Assembly (NCBI RefSeq): GCF_002994745.2 | Contig: NC_037090.1 | Coordinates: forward strand, 5,949,501-6,013,500 | Reading direction: 5' to 3' | DNA from: Rosa chinensis | Lineage: Eukaryota > Streptophyta > Magnoliopsida > Rosales > Rosaceae | DNA length: 64,000 nt | In this document: one piece after another, positions 1 to 10,102 of the stretch | Numbering within the stretch: position 1 is the stretch's first letter | Layout of the letters: each line of letters opens with the position of its first letter | Made by a program: the position numbers and the translations under genes | Notes under the pieces: generated by a model | Database searches by the model: none | The model's input: the letters and a program-made list of their open reading frames with translations, nothing else | What the model was told of the DNA's origin: nothing

Positions 1-510
1 TCTATGTCGGTGAAAGTTTCTCATATCTATTGAGAAGACAGTCAGGTAGAGGATTCTTTAGCTAATTTTGGGGCAAATCAGGTTGGTGTTCATTGGTGGG
101 ACTCTTGTCCTCCTTGTGCACTTGCGGCATATTCCTGAGATTTGGCAGGCCTTCCTAATTTAAGGTTTGCATAGTAGATGTTGGTTGCTTCTCTTGGGTT
201 GTTCTTTTAGGGGTCCTTATTAGTCCTCAACCTTTTCTCTTCTTTACAGATAGGACGATTTGCTATCTTTAATGTTGGAAATTTCAATCTAGTTGTAATG
301 TTTCTTGGTATTGGGAGAGGTTTTGGTTTATGTCTCCCTATTCCATCTTGTATTTTGTTTTTTATTTTTCTAATAAAATAAAATAGAGGGACGGGGGGTT
401 CCCGGGTGTGTGGTCCCCTCTCTATTGTGGGGAGGGTGGGCGCCTTGCACAATGACCACTAATAAGGGGCTAATATCGTCTAATTCTCTATTTTAATTTA
501 TATATATATA
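1..510 (+). mobile_element. 3' end of an L1-type LINE (RNase H tail and 3' UTR), cut by the window edge
   Basis: Plus-strand translation of about the first 160 bases, read through small lesions, gives the C-terminal tail typical of plant LINE RNase H domains: a histidine-isoleucine-tyrosine-arginine-glutamate segment, then LANFGANQVG and HWWDSCPPC. A T-rich 3' UTR follows, with an AATAAAATAAAAT stretch near 372-384 and then a G-rich block. The same 3' UTR layout occurs in the minus-strand copy at 18797-19500, so the two belong to one family. The copy is decayed and no full ORF survives. Its 5' part lies outside the window. Confidence 0.6.
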
Positions 511-690
511 TATGACCCTAATTTGATAACTTTCATATGACAAGATCACAAGAAAGAACACAAGAAAGAGGTGAAGGTCTAAAATAAATTGAAATGTTAT
601 TTAGAAAATAAAATAATTAAAAAAATTTCAATTGATCGTAGTCCATTTACACTGAAAGTTCAGAAATTAGGAGAGGGGAAAATAAATGCA

Positions 691-2504
691 CTAATTTTTT
701 GGCCTAATCTCAATTCCCTCAACAATAAGGCCACCTTTTAGGTGTGCACCCTTAACTTCTTTTAGGCTCATCTTCACATCCTTGTTATAATAACATCCAT
801 CATTGTAAAAGCTCCCCAGTTCAATCTCCATCCATCCATCTGTTCGCTCACGAAGACGTTCTTCCAGAACCCTGATTGGTCTCACACGTTCGTCTACTTC
901 TGTTGTCTTCCGATTTGCACTCAAGTATACAGTGCCTTGTGATTTGTAATTGCCAACTTCAAGTGAAATCTCAGAAGGTAATGAGTCCAAACCATATGCA
1001 CGATTGGCCAACTTGATAACAAGATGAGCACTATAAACTGTTTTTGGTGATAGCAATTGACTATTCATGGTGCCATATATTTCTAGCCACCAGATGGTTC
1101 TGAGTTCAGCAACCTCTGCAAATCTGAATTTGTGGTCGTGTCATAATATTGTGCAAGATAGATAAATTTCAGTGCAATATTTATTTCCCAAATTAATTAC
1201 TTTTGGGCTAGAAATTAGAAAGCAAACCTTGATTCGGAGGAACACTTCCAACTCCAATAGAGAGGATTGCACGCCCATGTAATTGAAAGATCCCTTGCAC
1301 TTAACATGTAACATTTTTTACCTGTTGATTTCTCTATTGAGAACATCTGTGTCATTCACCCATCATGGAGTTAATAGTAGTTATGAAATGAGAATTTAAA
1401 TGGATTATATATGTTCCTATCTTTATTTTTGAAGGAGAAATGTCACAATATTTACAAAGAGACTCGCTATATTTTGTGGCCTGGAAGAATATTCATGTTT
1501 ATGAAGACAAAAAAAAGAAAAGGAAATAGTGTGCTACAACGAAAAACTAATAATAAATTTAATAACCTCACAGAGTATATAGCTGGCATTCGAACTTACG
1601 GTTTGAATACTACTGGATGAGGTTAGATATTAAATGGTCACGAGCAGTGCATCACCGATCGGGAAAGCATTACTCAAAACCGGGTTTAAAGAAATTTTGA
1701 GAAAAATTTGAGTAGTTTTTTTTTTTTTTTTTAAATGACTGGCTCAAAATCTATAATAGGAGTGAAAAATTACTACAATATTGGCTATTGACTTAAATAT
1801 AAAGTAATGTCAATAGTCATATTAATTATTGTGGTAGGCTAGCATCCCAAAGCCACCAATGCATCAACAGGCAATGGATCAAACATGAATTCTTAGTAAT
1901 CAAGAATTCATATTTGTTCCACCGCCTGTCGATGCAAAAGCAACCTTGACGTGTTTGCCTCATCATGTAATTTTGTTGACCCAAGCTGCAAATGCAATTC
2001 TGATAAAAAAAAAAAGGGGCTGCAAATGTAATAATTCAAAGTCAAGATAATATTGGATTACTTATAATCCAATATATATTTGATTAGTTATATAATGCAA
2101 AGCCACTTTTTCAACAAAAAAAAATGCAAAGCCAGCCTGAGGCATCAATTTTCATTTTTTTTGTTTTCCCTTGCCCTGGATTTTGAAACAAAAAAAAAAC
2201 CCAACCTAGCTTAGAACAAAGAAATGGCTGTAGCAAAGATGAAAGTTACCTTTTTACCACAATCGATTAGATTTGGACTGCACAACCTGATGAACAAGTC
2301 CTTGTTGGATGAATAAGGTATTGGAGTGACTAATCTGGACAGAATTTCTGGATAGTCCGACGGCAAAAACATACCCCACAAACTATCCATATCGGCCATG
2401 GCACGAATCGACAACGAGACTAACGAGGAACGACATGCATCTCCGGGAGATGTCAATGATAAAATCTGCTCGAAGCAGTCTTGGGGCAAATCCTCCAAGC
2501 TCAT
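691..2504 (-). CDS. PP2-B: F-box protein of the PP2-B (phloem protein 2-like) family
   Basis: Three coding exons on the minus strand: 2504-2250, 1346-1228 and 1123-691, all with GT-AG borders and matching phases, giving about 268 residues. Exon 1 holds the N-terminal F-box (starts MSLEDLPQDCFEQILS). Exon 2 carries the family signature GKKCYMLSARDLSITW. Exon 3 begins FAEVAELRTIWWLEI and holds the PP2 lectin-like domain, ending VEGIEIRPKN. The first in-frame ATG is three codons upstream at 2513; the ATG at 2504 fits the family's usual start. PP2-B proteins act as SCF ubiquitin-ligase adaptors whose PP2 domain may bind glycans; that is family knowledge. No frameshift or stop is seen, so the gene looks intact. 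Intron 1 (1347-2249) is about 0.9 kb and holds a hairpin. Confidence 0.88.
1861..1935. repeat. Hairpin with 34-nt arms inside PP2-B intron 1
   Basis: The left arm 1861-1894 and right arm 1902-1935 are inverted repeats with about 5 mismatches in 34 positions, separated by a 7-nt loop. The arms share ACAGGC near one end and GAATTCTT next to the loop. The size is compatible with either a small-RNA precursor or a short MITE remnant. I do not recognise a known miRNA in it. Confidence 0.55.
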
Positions 2505-2513
2505 GGTGTACAT

Positions 2514-3309
2514 ATTTATTTATGCGCTTCTAAAGAAAACAACGGACTATATATCAGCATCAAAGGTCCAGGACTCCAGGCCCTGGGAACAGGGAACATA
2601 GCGTTAGGATGACAACATTTTATTTTTTTGGCTCAAGTCATTATCATCATGAGGACATTAAGTTACAATACTTGGGCTCCGGCTGACATTATGACAACAT
2701 CGCGAAATTGAACACATGGAGAGAGAATGTTGACTTGGCTTTCTAAAACTACCTAGGTCCCGCCATGTTAAAGGCACCACCCAAAGCCTCCCAAACAGTG
2801 TTAGGCAAACGTTCTAATGGACAACCCAAGAACTCAGTGAATTAGTTTGAGGATTTGCAACTCTATAGCACCCACGAGAAAGACTCTGGTGGCCGATCTT
2901 GTTAGGATCCAAACAGTGGTATCGGTCAGCAACATACGAAATCGAGATTCGAGAATCTAAACAAAATAGGAAAGAAAAAAAAAAGACACACCACAACTCA
3001 GGTAATTCAATCACTCTCTTATGGTGGATGTCTACGAGATGTAAGCCGATCTTTTCAAAACTATGAAAATTAGATGTAATTTAAGCACAAGTTTGTATGT
3101 CATTGGAGTTTCTCAAATGATCTAATTGCATTAGTTGCTTCTGTTCCCTCATATTACAATTCATATGAAAGAGATCGAAAAACTAAGTCATGTTTTTCTT
3201 TTATTTCCGTTTATAATTATCGCACCAATAATACGTGATCCACTATTTTCAGTATTTTGGTTCCTCATATTATATTCTCACTGCCTCTGCTCCTTTATTA
3301 AAAGTTAAA
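2514..3309. other. Intergenic, upstream of PP2-B
   Basis: AT-rich sequence with no gene-like ORF. It includes the PP2-B promoter side and ends in the AAAGTTAAA target duplication of the neighbouring Mutator-like element. Confidence 0.5.
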
Positions 3310-5088
3310 GAGAGAAAATTCAGCTACCCTCCCCAAACTATGTTGCCAAGGCCAATTTGATACCCGAACTCTCAAAAGTATCAATGTGATACCCAAACAC
3401 ATATTTTGACATCAACGTGATACTTCCGTCCAAAATTTGTGACGGTTCCGTTAAAAATGATCACATGTCGTACATGTGACTAAATTTTAAGGGCAAAGTC
3501 GTACTTTTACACCAATTTTATTATATATATATATTTAAAAAAAAGATATGCTTTTCATCTTCAACTTTTTTTTTTTATCACCATTTTAACACTTTCCATT
3601 TCCCATTCACGAGACTACAAACAACATTCTACTGATTTTTAACAACTTCACCAAGTAACAGATCCAGGTTACCAAGTATCCAAATTTTTTTTTTTTCAAA
3701 GTCAAAGCAGTAGCATTACCACATTTTGTATCTTACACTCAATTAACTGCTATTCCATATAGAACGACATAATTACATTCATCACAATCTGCCTGGTGGC
3801 AAGGGTGATATAGAATTCACCTCACCATCGTAACAAAGTTACAGAGTTTCCCTTTGCATCCTACATCCAGATAAATTTTTTTAAAACAAAAACTACTGCA
3901 TTTTGGCCACAGGTTCAAGTGCTTCAACATTAACCACACTGTTTACTCTGATCACCACCATGCCTATGTTAGTCCTTTCATCACCATTCACTTCTACAGT
4001 ATTATCAACCACCAGATTCATGAACTGGTCAAATCCACGCAAGGTTCCAACAATCATTCGGTTTGCATTTAGCTTGATTTGAAGCTTCTTGTCCATGTAC
4101 TTCTTCAGATCCGGGGGCTGACCTGACCTGCTCATGGTGAAGGATTAGAGAGAGAGGTTTTGCGTGAGGAAGGATTCTTCTTGACCAGATTTGGAAGTTA
4201 ATTCCAATTACTGCAATTCACCATCAACAATCATGTAAACACCTTTTCCAGTTTCAACTGAAATTAACCCAGCAGCTTCCTCTCCTCCAACACTCCAAAA
4301 ACCCAGAAATCCACATCCATTAACCATCTGAATTCCTTATTTCGATTTCAGTCGAAACTGACCCGGTAGCTCATTTCTTCTCCAAAGCTTCAATTTTCCA
4401 GATTCCACAAACCTCATATTCCAAATCAGACAGCAGTGAATTAGGCTTTTCGATTCACAATGACTCATGGCATTATCCAGAGGGAGAGGACGAAATATAG
4501 CTTACCGAACGAAAAAGGTAAGCCGGTGGCTCTCACGGCGGTGTTTGGTGGGTAGTGAGGCGCTGATTCCATTTATGGAGGTGGTTTAGCTCGATTTGGA
4601 CTGGAGGTTGGAGAACGAAGCCATGCAGATTCGATGCCATCGGCGGTGGTGTGTACGGCGATTTTCCACCGTCGGTTGGGGTAGCTGCCTTTGGGTTTTG
4701 ATCGAAATTGGGAGCTGGTTCGAAGGATGGTGGCGGTGACGTGAGGTGGCAACCGGAAGTTGGGTTTCCCGGTGATGGCAGAGAGAAGGAGAGCGGAAGA
4801 GAGAGGTCAGGTCGGGTCGATGCGGAAGAGATAAGATGAAGAAGAAGGAAAAAGAAAAAGAAAAAAAAATGAAATAACAAAAGAAGAGGGTAAATTGGTA
4901 TTTTTCTTTGTTTTTGGTCTTTATGTGCTTGACACGTCACTTTTTTAACGGAACCGTCACGAATTTTGGACGGAAGTATCACGTTGATGTCAAAATATGT
5001 GTTTGGGTATCACATTGATACTTTTGAGAGTTCGGGTATCAAATTGGCCTTGGCAACATAGTTTGGGGAGGGTAGCTGAATTTTTCTC
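3310..5088. mobile_element. Mutator-like element (Pack-MULE) carrying an SmG gene
   Basis: Terminal inverted repeats of about 150 bp (3310-3465 and 4935-5088) start GAGA(GA)AAATTCAGCTACC at both ends and are highly similar. The element is flanked by a perfect 9-bp direct repeat AAAGTTAAA (3301-3309 and 5089-5097), the hallmark of Mutator-superfamily insertion. No transposase is present in the 1.78 kb, so it is non-autonomous. The interior holds an intact SmG coding sequence plus about 400 bp on its 5' side and a GC-richer, CT-rich stretch (4530-4860), consistent with captured host DNA. Confidence 0.85.
3893..4135 (-). CDS. SmG: Small nuclear ribonucleoprotein SmG (Sm core protein)
   Basis: An uninterrupted 80-codon ORF encodes a full-length SmG. 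It starts [17 protein letters not shown] and contains Sm1 ([20 protein letters not shown], about residues 17-36) and Sm2 ([11 protein letters not shown], about 58-68). The length matches plant SmG. SmG is one of seven proteins forming the ring around U1, U2, U4 and U5 snRNAs, in the nucleus. It lies wholly inside a Mutator-like element with 9-bp target duplications, so this is a transposed copy, not the ancestral locus. The CDS has no intron here; whether the parent gene has introns cannot be checked from the window. The frame is open and motifs are conserved, so it may be functional, but expression is unknown. Confidence 0.9.
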   Translation of the reverse strand: MSRSGQPPDLKKYMDKKLQIKLNANRMIVGTLRGFDQFMNLVVDNTVEVNGDERTNIGMVVIRVNSVVNVEALEPVAKMQ

Positions 5089-5097
5089 AAAGTTAAA

Positions 5098-5666
5098 ACG
5101 AATAGTTTCCAATTAAGGTTTTCTTTTTTTGTTTGATTGAGTCTATCAATTAAGGCTGCACACGTACAAAGTCAATAGCACATTCATTAACCTTGTGCAA
5201 AATGCTGCCTAATTTTTGCATTCAAAGCGTACGTGCTGCACTTGAATTACAACAATAGCCCTCCATTGCAAGCTTTACGTCATGGTCTCGTCGAGTACTC
5301 GAGTTTGTATGGGCGCGCTGGTCTTGTTTTGGTTTTTGTTGGTTGGCCTTGGGGCTTCAGTAGCTTCAGTTTAATTAAGGCTTTTTATCAATTTACTATA
5401 GATTTGTATATGCATTGAATAGGTTGATAAAGTTATTTATAATTCACGTTCAAAATCAATTGACAATGAATGTAGCGGCCAAAACCCTTATAAATTTATA
5501 GGCAAAGTCTCATCTTTTCCATGTGTGATCTATATATTCTTAACATGTCCCCACACGTGTGGCGAATTTTTAAATCATACACGTGAATATGGACAACTTT
5601 TGGTGACATGGAGCCCGTGTAGCCATGAGACATACATAAGTGAAATAACCCGATCTGGGATCACGA
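5098..5666. repeat. Intergenic; left copy of a diverged direct repeat
   Basis: About 5450-5570 shares a run of similarity with about 9080-9200 in the same orientation, including CAAAATCAATTG, CTTATAAA and GATCTATATATTCT. The two copies flank the Mutator-like element at 5676-9059 and may be fragments of one repeat family such as solo LTRs. No gene is seen. Confidence 0.4.
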
Positions 5667-5808
5667 TAAAGTAATGGGGGTGAAATTTGCACACCCATAT
5701 TTGCAAACCACACGCCCTTTCATTTTTTTTTAATAATATTTCAACTTACATCTTTTTACACTTTCTAAAATACCTTCAAAGTCAGATTTCTCTTTTTTTC
5801 TTTTTGGG

Positions 5809-5873
<65 letters not shown>

Positions 5874-5965
5874 GACATTCAGAACCTTCTTTCTCAGTTG
5901 GGTGGTGCTTTCTCAGTAGAGAAGCGCAGGCAACTATAGACCATACACGAACATCCTTTCCCTTC

Positions 5966-7566
5966 TTGGCCTTATCCTCTCTCCGTGTTTTCTCCCTCTC
6001 TCACTTTCCTGTACTCTCTCCCATGGAGTCTCTTTCCATGGTCCTCTCCTGTTCTTCTCCACCATTCCAAACCCACCCCAAAACCCAGAAACCACTCACT
6101 TCACTACCAATCTCTCTTCCTAAAACCTCCATTCTCACCTCTCAATCATTCAACTCCCATCCCCTTCAATTTTCCTCCATCAAAAACCTCTTTCACAACC
6201 AACCTAAAACCCATCTCTCCTTTCTCCTCACTGAGCTCATCGCAACCACCGCCATTACTTTCCCTTCTTTTTCTTTTGAAGCCGCAGCTTCCGAGCAAGT
6301 TTTAGACAAAATAAACTTGGAGTCAATCCTGGTCTCAATTGATGAGTTTTTCAACAAGTACCCATATTTCATTGCCGGTTGTATGTTCATTTGGTTGGTT
6401 GGTGTACCTGTAGTTCAAGAGAACTTGAGAAAATATAAGTTCATCTTTGTTCTTAATGCATTCCGAAAATGGTCTTTTTAAATGTACCTAGCAAATTTAT
6501 TTGTTTATACATATTTTTAATTAAACCACCTAATTTTTCAAACTGTCCTTATCTTGTACCTAGCAAAGCAACTATAGTGATGGCAACTTCGCGTCGTCTT
6601 CGTGATGTGCTTAACCCCAATTGCATATTGCTTATCTGCTCCAGCATATAGAATTCAGATACATAAATTTCAAGCTCAGTTTGATTAAAGAGGAAGACAG
6701 AGGGTTGAGGAAGGGATCGGTTGGTTTGCGAAGAAGGGCGTGACGGAGAATTATGGTTTCTCGCCTGCTGAACTAAGTAATATCCCACTACTGGGTTCGT
6801 GATCTCATCTAAAGAGAATTAGATTGGAGAGTGTCTCAATACCTTCAATGACCAAGAACCCCATACAATTAGTGGGTCTAAAAAAGATATCTCTATTCAT
6901 GTGTACCATTGGGAAAGCTTTCAGCGACGGTTCCATCCAAATTTCATACGCATTTCCAAATCTAGAGGAAATTAGCATTGACTATTGCAATGACTTGGTG
7001 GAAATGCCTGCTGACGTATGTGATCTTATTCATCTACGGTTTCTCTACTCATGATTGAGTGGTATTGCTTTTCAATTCAATCAATCATACCAAGAGTTGA
7101 GAACCTTGGAACTCATTTAGAAAAACAAGGACTTAAAACAAGAATTGTTACTAAGCTATAGTACAGTCAAAACCTCATCTTGAAAGAACCCAGAACTGCC
7201 GAAGAAGATTGGTATGAAGCTGGGAAGTTTTCATCGCCTCGTTGGCTTGTTTCTTTAGCTGGGTACAAGAAAAGGTTAGTATGGGAATTTAGGTGGTTTA
7301 ATTAGAAATATTTATACTATATAGAAATTTGCTGGGTACATTTAGAAAGACCCTTCCAGAAACTCAAAGAGGACCTCACTGCTCAGCTATTGGATATTAG
7401 GGACGAGAAGAGTTTGATGTATTTGAGGTCTCCCAACTTGAAGATTGTCAATAAGGATACTGTGAAGGTTCAGTTTTCAGAGGATGATGAAGATGGGTTT
7501 GTAAAGAAGGTTTTGCAGAAGTTCAGAGACCTAGGAAACACTGTTGTCTGTGTTTCGAGAAAGTAA
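5966..7566 (+). pseudogene. STR4A: Captured, truncated STR4A-like rhodanese gene (chloroplast)
   Basis: The first part (5966-6481, in-family ATG probably at 6020) encodes a Ser/Pro-rich transit-peptide-like N-terminus, then INLESILVSIDEFFNKYPYF and a membrane segment AGCMFIWLVGVPVV, ending NAFRK before a stop. A second part, about 7350-7566, resumes with QKLKEDLTAQLLDIRDEKSL and PNLKIVNKDTVKVQFSEDDE, ending NTVVCVSRK before a stop. This is the N-terminal half of the rhodanese domain. Together they match the layout of rhodanese-like protein 4A (family knowledge from memory). No clean GT donor joins the two parts and the C-terminal half is missing, so this is a captured fragment. An NLR-derived piece lies between them. 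Confidence 0.75.
6824..7054 (+). pseudogene. LRR fragment of an RPW8-type (NRG1/ADR1-like) NLR
   Basis: A 76-codon open stretch contains MTKNPIQLVGLKKISLFMC and FPNLEEISIDYCNDLVEMPA, the LRR consensus of helper NLRs with an RPW8-like coiled coil. These normally sense effector-triggered signals as helper resistance proteins; this piece has neither the NB-ARC nor the N-terminal domain and ends in a stop after DLIHLRFLYS. It sits between the two STR4A fragments, so two unrelated host genes share one Mutator-like element. Confidence 0.75.
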
Positions 7567-7667
7567 GTGTAAAACTTTTGCTTTAGCTTCGTCTTTTACA
7601 TGGAGATGTGATTACTTGGTACTAAGTAGAGTTCATCTTGGTCAAAAAATAAACAATTGCTTAAGAT

Positions 7668-8437
7668 TAGGGCCGGGACGGGCCAGTTACTGAGTGATAC
7701 CGAGCCCGATCCCTAAAATATATTTCGGTATGGGTCGGGATGGAATTTTTATTTTCCAAGTTGGTGCTGACGGTACCGAAACCGAACAAATTCGGTACGG
7801 GCCCGGGTCGGGTTTGACACTTAAGAATTTTTTTTTTTAAATGAAAAAAAATGAGCATGCTCTCGAGCGAGCATCTGGAACTTTGGAAGGCTCTAGGTTG
7901 GCTCTAGCCATGAATTACAGCCAACTAAACAAAAACAAAGCAAGCAAACACCGATTTAGAAAGGCATAGACTATCGAAATCCATATACAACTCAAATATC
8001 AATTTTTACAAACCCCGATCTCAACTTTTACAAACTTGGATCTCAAGAAAAGAAAAAATTAAAATTACCCTGCATAATTGCAGATACAATTTCTTTCGTA
8101 GAACATGCACAAATTGACAAAACCCAGATCTTAGAAAAGATAATTAAAATCGATGGGAACAGAGCTGGAGGGCATTCCTTGTGGGTGGTGCAACGATTGT
8201 GGTGCCACCGAGGTTGACCGAAATGGCGGTGGGCCGAGGATGCAGGAGTGCAGTGGTGTGGTGGTGATGTCTTTGAAAAAGAGAAGTTGAATAAAGGGTG
8301 AGGAAAGAAAGGGTGAGGGAGAGAGAGCCACAGAGAGGTGAAGACGAAGAGAGAGAGAGAGAGAGAGAGAACAAAGAAAAGAAACCGAGAGGAATGAAGG
8401 ATAAAAGGGTGAGGGAGAGACAGCCACAGAGAGGTGG

Positions 8438-8479
<42 letters not shown>

Positions 8480-8729
8480 AAAGAAAGTAGGTGGGTCGTG
8501 GGACGTGGGAGGGTAAGATAATATATATTATAGATATTATATATATATTCATATAAATCGGTACGGGTCGGGCCCAAAACGGGACTTAAAAATGAGAACC
8601 GAGGCTCGTCCCTTTTATTCGGTATGGGCCCAACAGTAATTTTTATATTTTAAGTACCGGCCCGTTTTAGTTGCTTTCGGTACGAGCTCTGGTCGGGTTC
8701 GGTACTTCGGTTTTATATGCCCAGCCCTA
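7668..8729. mobile_element. hAT-like non-autonomous element nested in the Pack-MULE
   Basis: The ends are TAGGGCCGGGACGGG (left) and GCCCAGCCCTA (right), flanked by a perfect 8-bp duplication CTTAAGAT (7660-7667 and 8730-8737), as hAT transposons make. Subterminal regions repeat CGGTACGGG/CCCGGGTCGGG-type motifs. No transposase is seen. AG-rich simple repeats occupy about 8345-8480. Confidence 0.8.
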
Positions 8730-9068
8730 CTTAAGATATGTCTATGATGAATGTCTAGGAGTATCGAGCATTGATTTGCTTTATTTATTTATTTATTTTT
8801 TTATCTGAATGTCTTTGTAATCTCAGTATCAAGAAGAAGATGAAAGCTTCAAAAATGAATACAGAGATTGAGATTGATGATAATGGAAGCACCACCTAAC
8901 TGAGAAAGAAGGGTCATAGAGAGAGAGAGAGAGGAAAAAAGAAAGAAAAATCTGACTTTGAGGGTATTTTAGGAAGTGCAAAAAGATGTGAGTTGAAATA
9001 TTATTAAACAAATGAAAGGATGTGTGGTTTGCAAATTTGAGTGTGCAAATTTCACCCCCTAAAGTAAT

Positions 9069-9655
9069 ATTGGGGTTCACATCCCTAAAATCAATTGGCA
9101 ATAGATAAAGTGACCCAAACTCTTATAAACTCATAGACAATGTCTCATTTTTTTCATGTGGGATCTATATATTCTCAACATATCACAACCATTTGATATA
9201 TTTAAACGATAGATTGTTATAGTTGAAGTGGTTATGTTCAGTTGGTAGACATCTTCATGATATATGGTAGTTATGGCTCCGATTTATGATGATTATTAGA
9301 AGTAGGGTTATTTATGGCCCCGATCTGTACTGTTATTCCTATTTGTAATTTTACCATCTTGATAAATGGAATCTCATAGCTTGTGAGCAAAAAAAAAAAA
9401 AAATCACTCTTTTTTTTTGGCCATTCACTACTTCACTAGTAGGTAAATTTAGAAGTCAACAATTTGGATTACTTAACATGTAAATTTTGAGATCACACTG
9501 GTTGCACATTTTCCGGTGTTAAAGAAATGGAGATGTAGAGTAATTATAAACAAAAAATCAATTGACTACCTGAATGAGGATTGTGGTAAAAAAAATGTCA
9601 AAATTTAAGGTAAATGACATTAAGAAGATATTATAAATTCTTAATAACCATCTCA
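9069..9655. other. Intergenic; right copy of the diverged direct repeat
   Basis: About 9080-9200 resembles 5450-5570. A poly-A run lies at 9390-9403. No gene-like ORF. Confidence 0.4.
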
Positions 9656-9658
9656 TTA

Positions 9659-9867
9659 GAGCAAGTTCACTCGTTGGGTGGGTCATTGGGTCAGATATTA
9701 TTCACTATTTTTTTTATGTTTATTTCCACTCTCTGGATGAGTTTGTAGGTTACGAAACTGATCCAGAGTGACTCAGATCAGTTTGAAAACTGTGTCAGTG
9801 ATCCGGATGATAAAAATAAATATAAAAAAATAGTGAATAGTAACTGATCTAATAGGTGATCTTGCTC
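9659..9867. mobile_element. Tourist-like MITE
   Basis: A 209-bp foldback with ends GAGCAAG...CTTGCTC flanked by TTA on each side (9656-9658 and 9868-9870), as PIF/Harbinger-type MITEs are. The two halves pair over most of their length, including the TCACTATTTTTTTTATGTTT/AAATATAAAAAAATAGTGA segments. It lies about 235 bp upstream of the TPR gene start, so it could affect that promoter. Confidence 0.7.
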
Positions 9868-10102
9868 TTAGTACCAGTATTTTAACTGTGATTATCGGTA
9901 ACCTGTATGTTGCATTGTTGGAAGTGACTAGTAAACTTGAGAATTCACCACATACTCGGTTGTCTTTTGGCGCCTTATCCCTCTCTAATCCCAAATCCAG
10001 AACTTTGCAACCTGCACAAACCCATCAAAACTGACTGACCCAAATCCAATCAAGACTCAATCAATTCTTCCACTTCAGTTCAAGATTGCATTTTCTACCT
10101 CA

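Larger units (their letters stand above)
5676..9059. mobile_element. Pack-MULE carrying rhodanese and NLR gene fragments
   Basis: The terminal inverted repeats begin GGGGGTGAAATTTGCAC at both ends and extend about 200 bp (5676 to about 5900; about 8880 to 9059). A perfect 9-bp target duplication TAAAGTAAT lies at 5667-5675 and 9060-9068. The left TIR contains a long CT microsatellite (about 5812-5873) and the right one the matching AG run. There is no transposase. Captured cargo: exons of an STR4A-like rhodanese gene, an LRR piece of an RPW8-type NLR, and, as a later insertion, a hAT-like element at 7668-8729. Confidence 0.85.

Noticed and set aside
4533..4982. 149-codon minus-strand ORF upstream of SmG
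   Set aside because: Low-complexity translation (Phe/Leu/Ser/Pro) that runs into the terminal inverted repeat; more likely captured leader or promoter DNA.
5812..5873. Leu/Ser-rich ORF
   Set aside because: It is the translation of a CT microsatellite in a transposon end.
8043..8577. ORFs of 148-169 codons on the minus strand
   Set aside because: They are Ser/Leu-rich readings of AG/CT simple repeats inside the hAT-like element.
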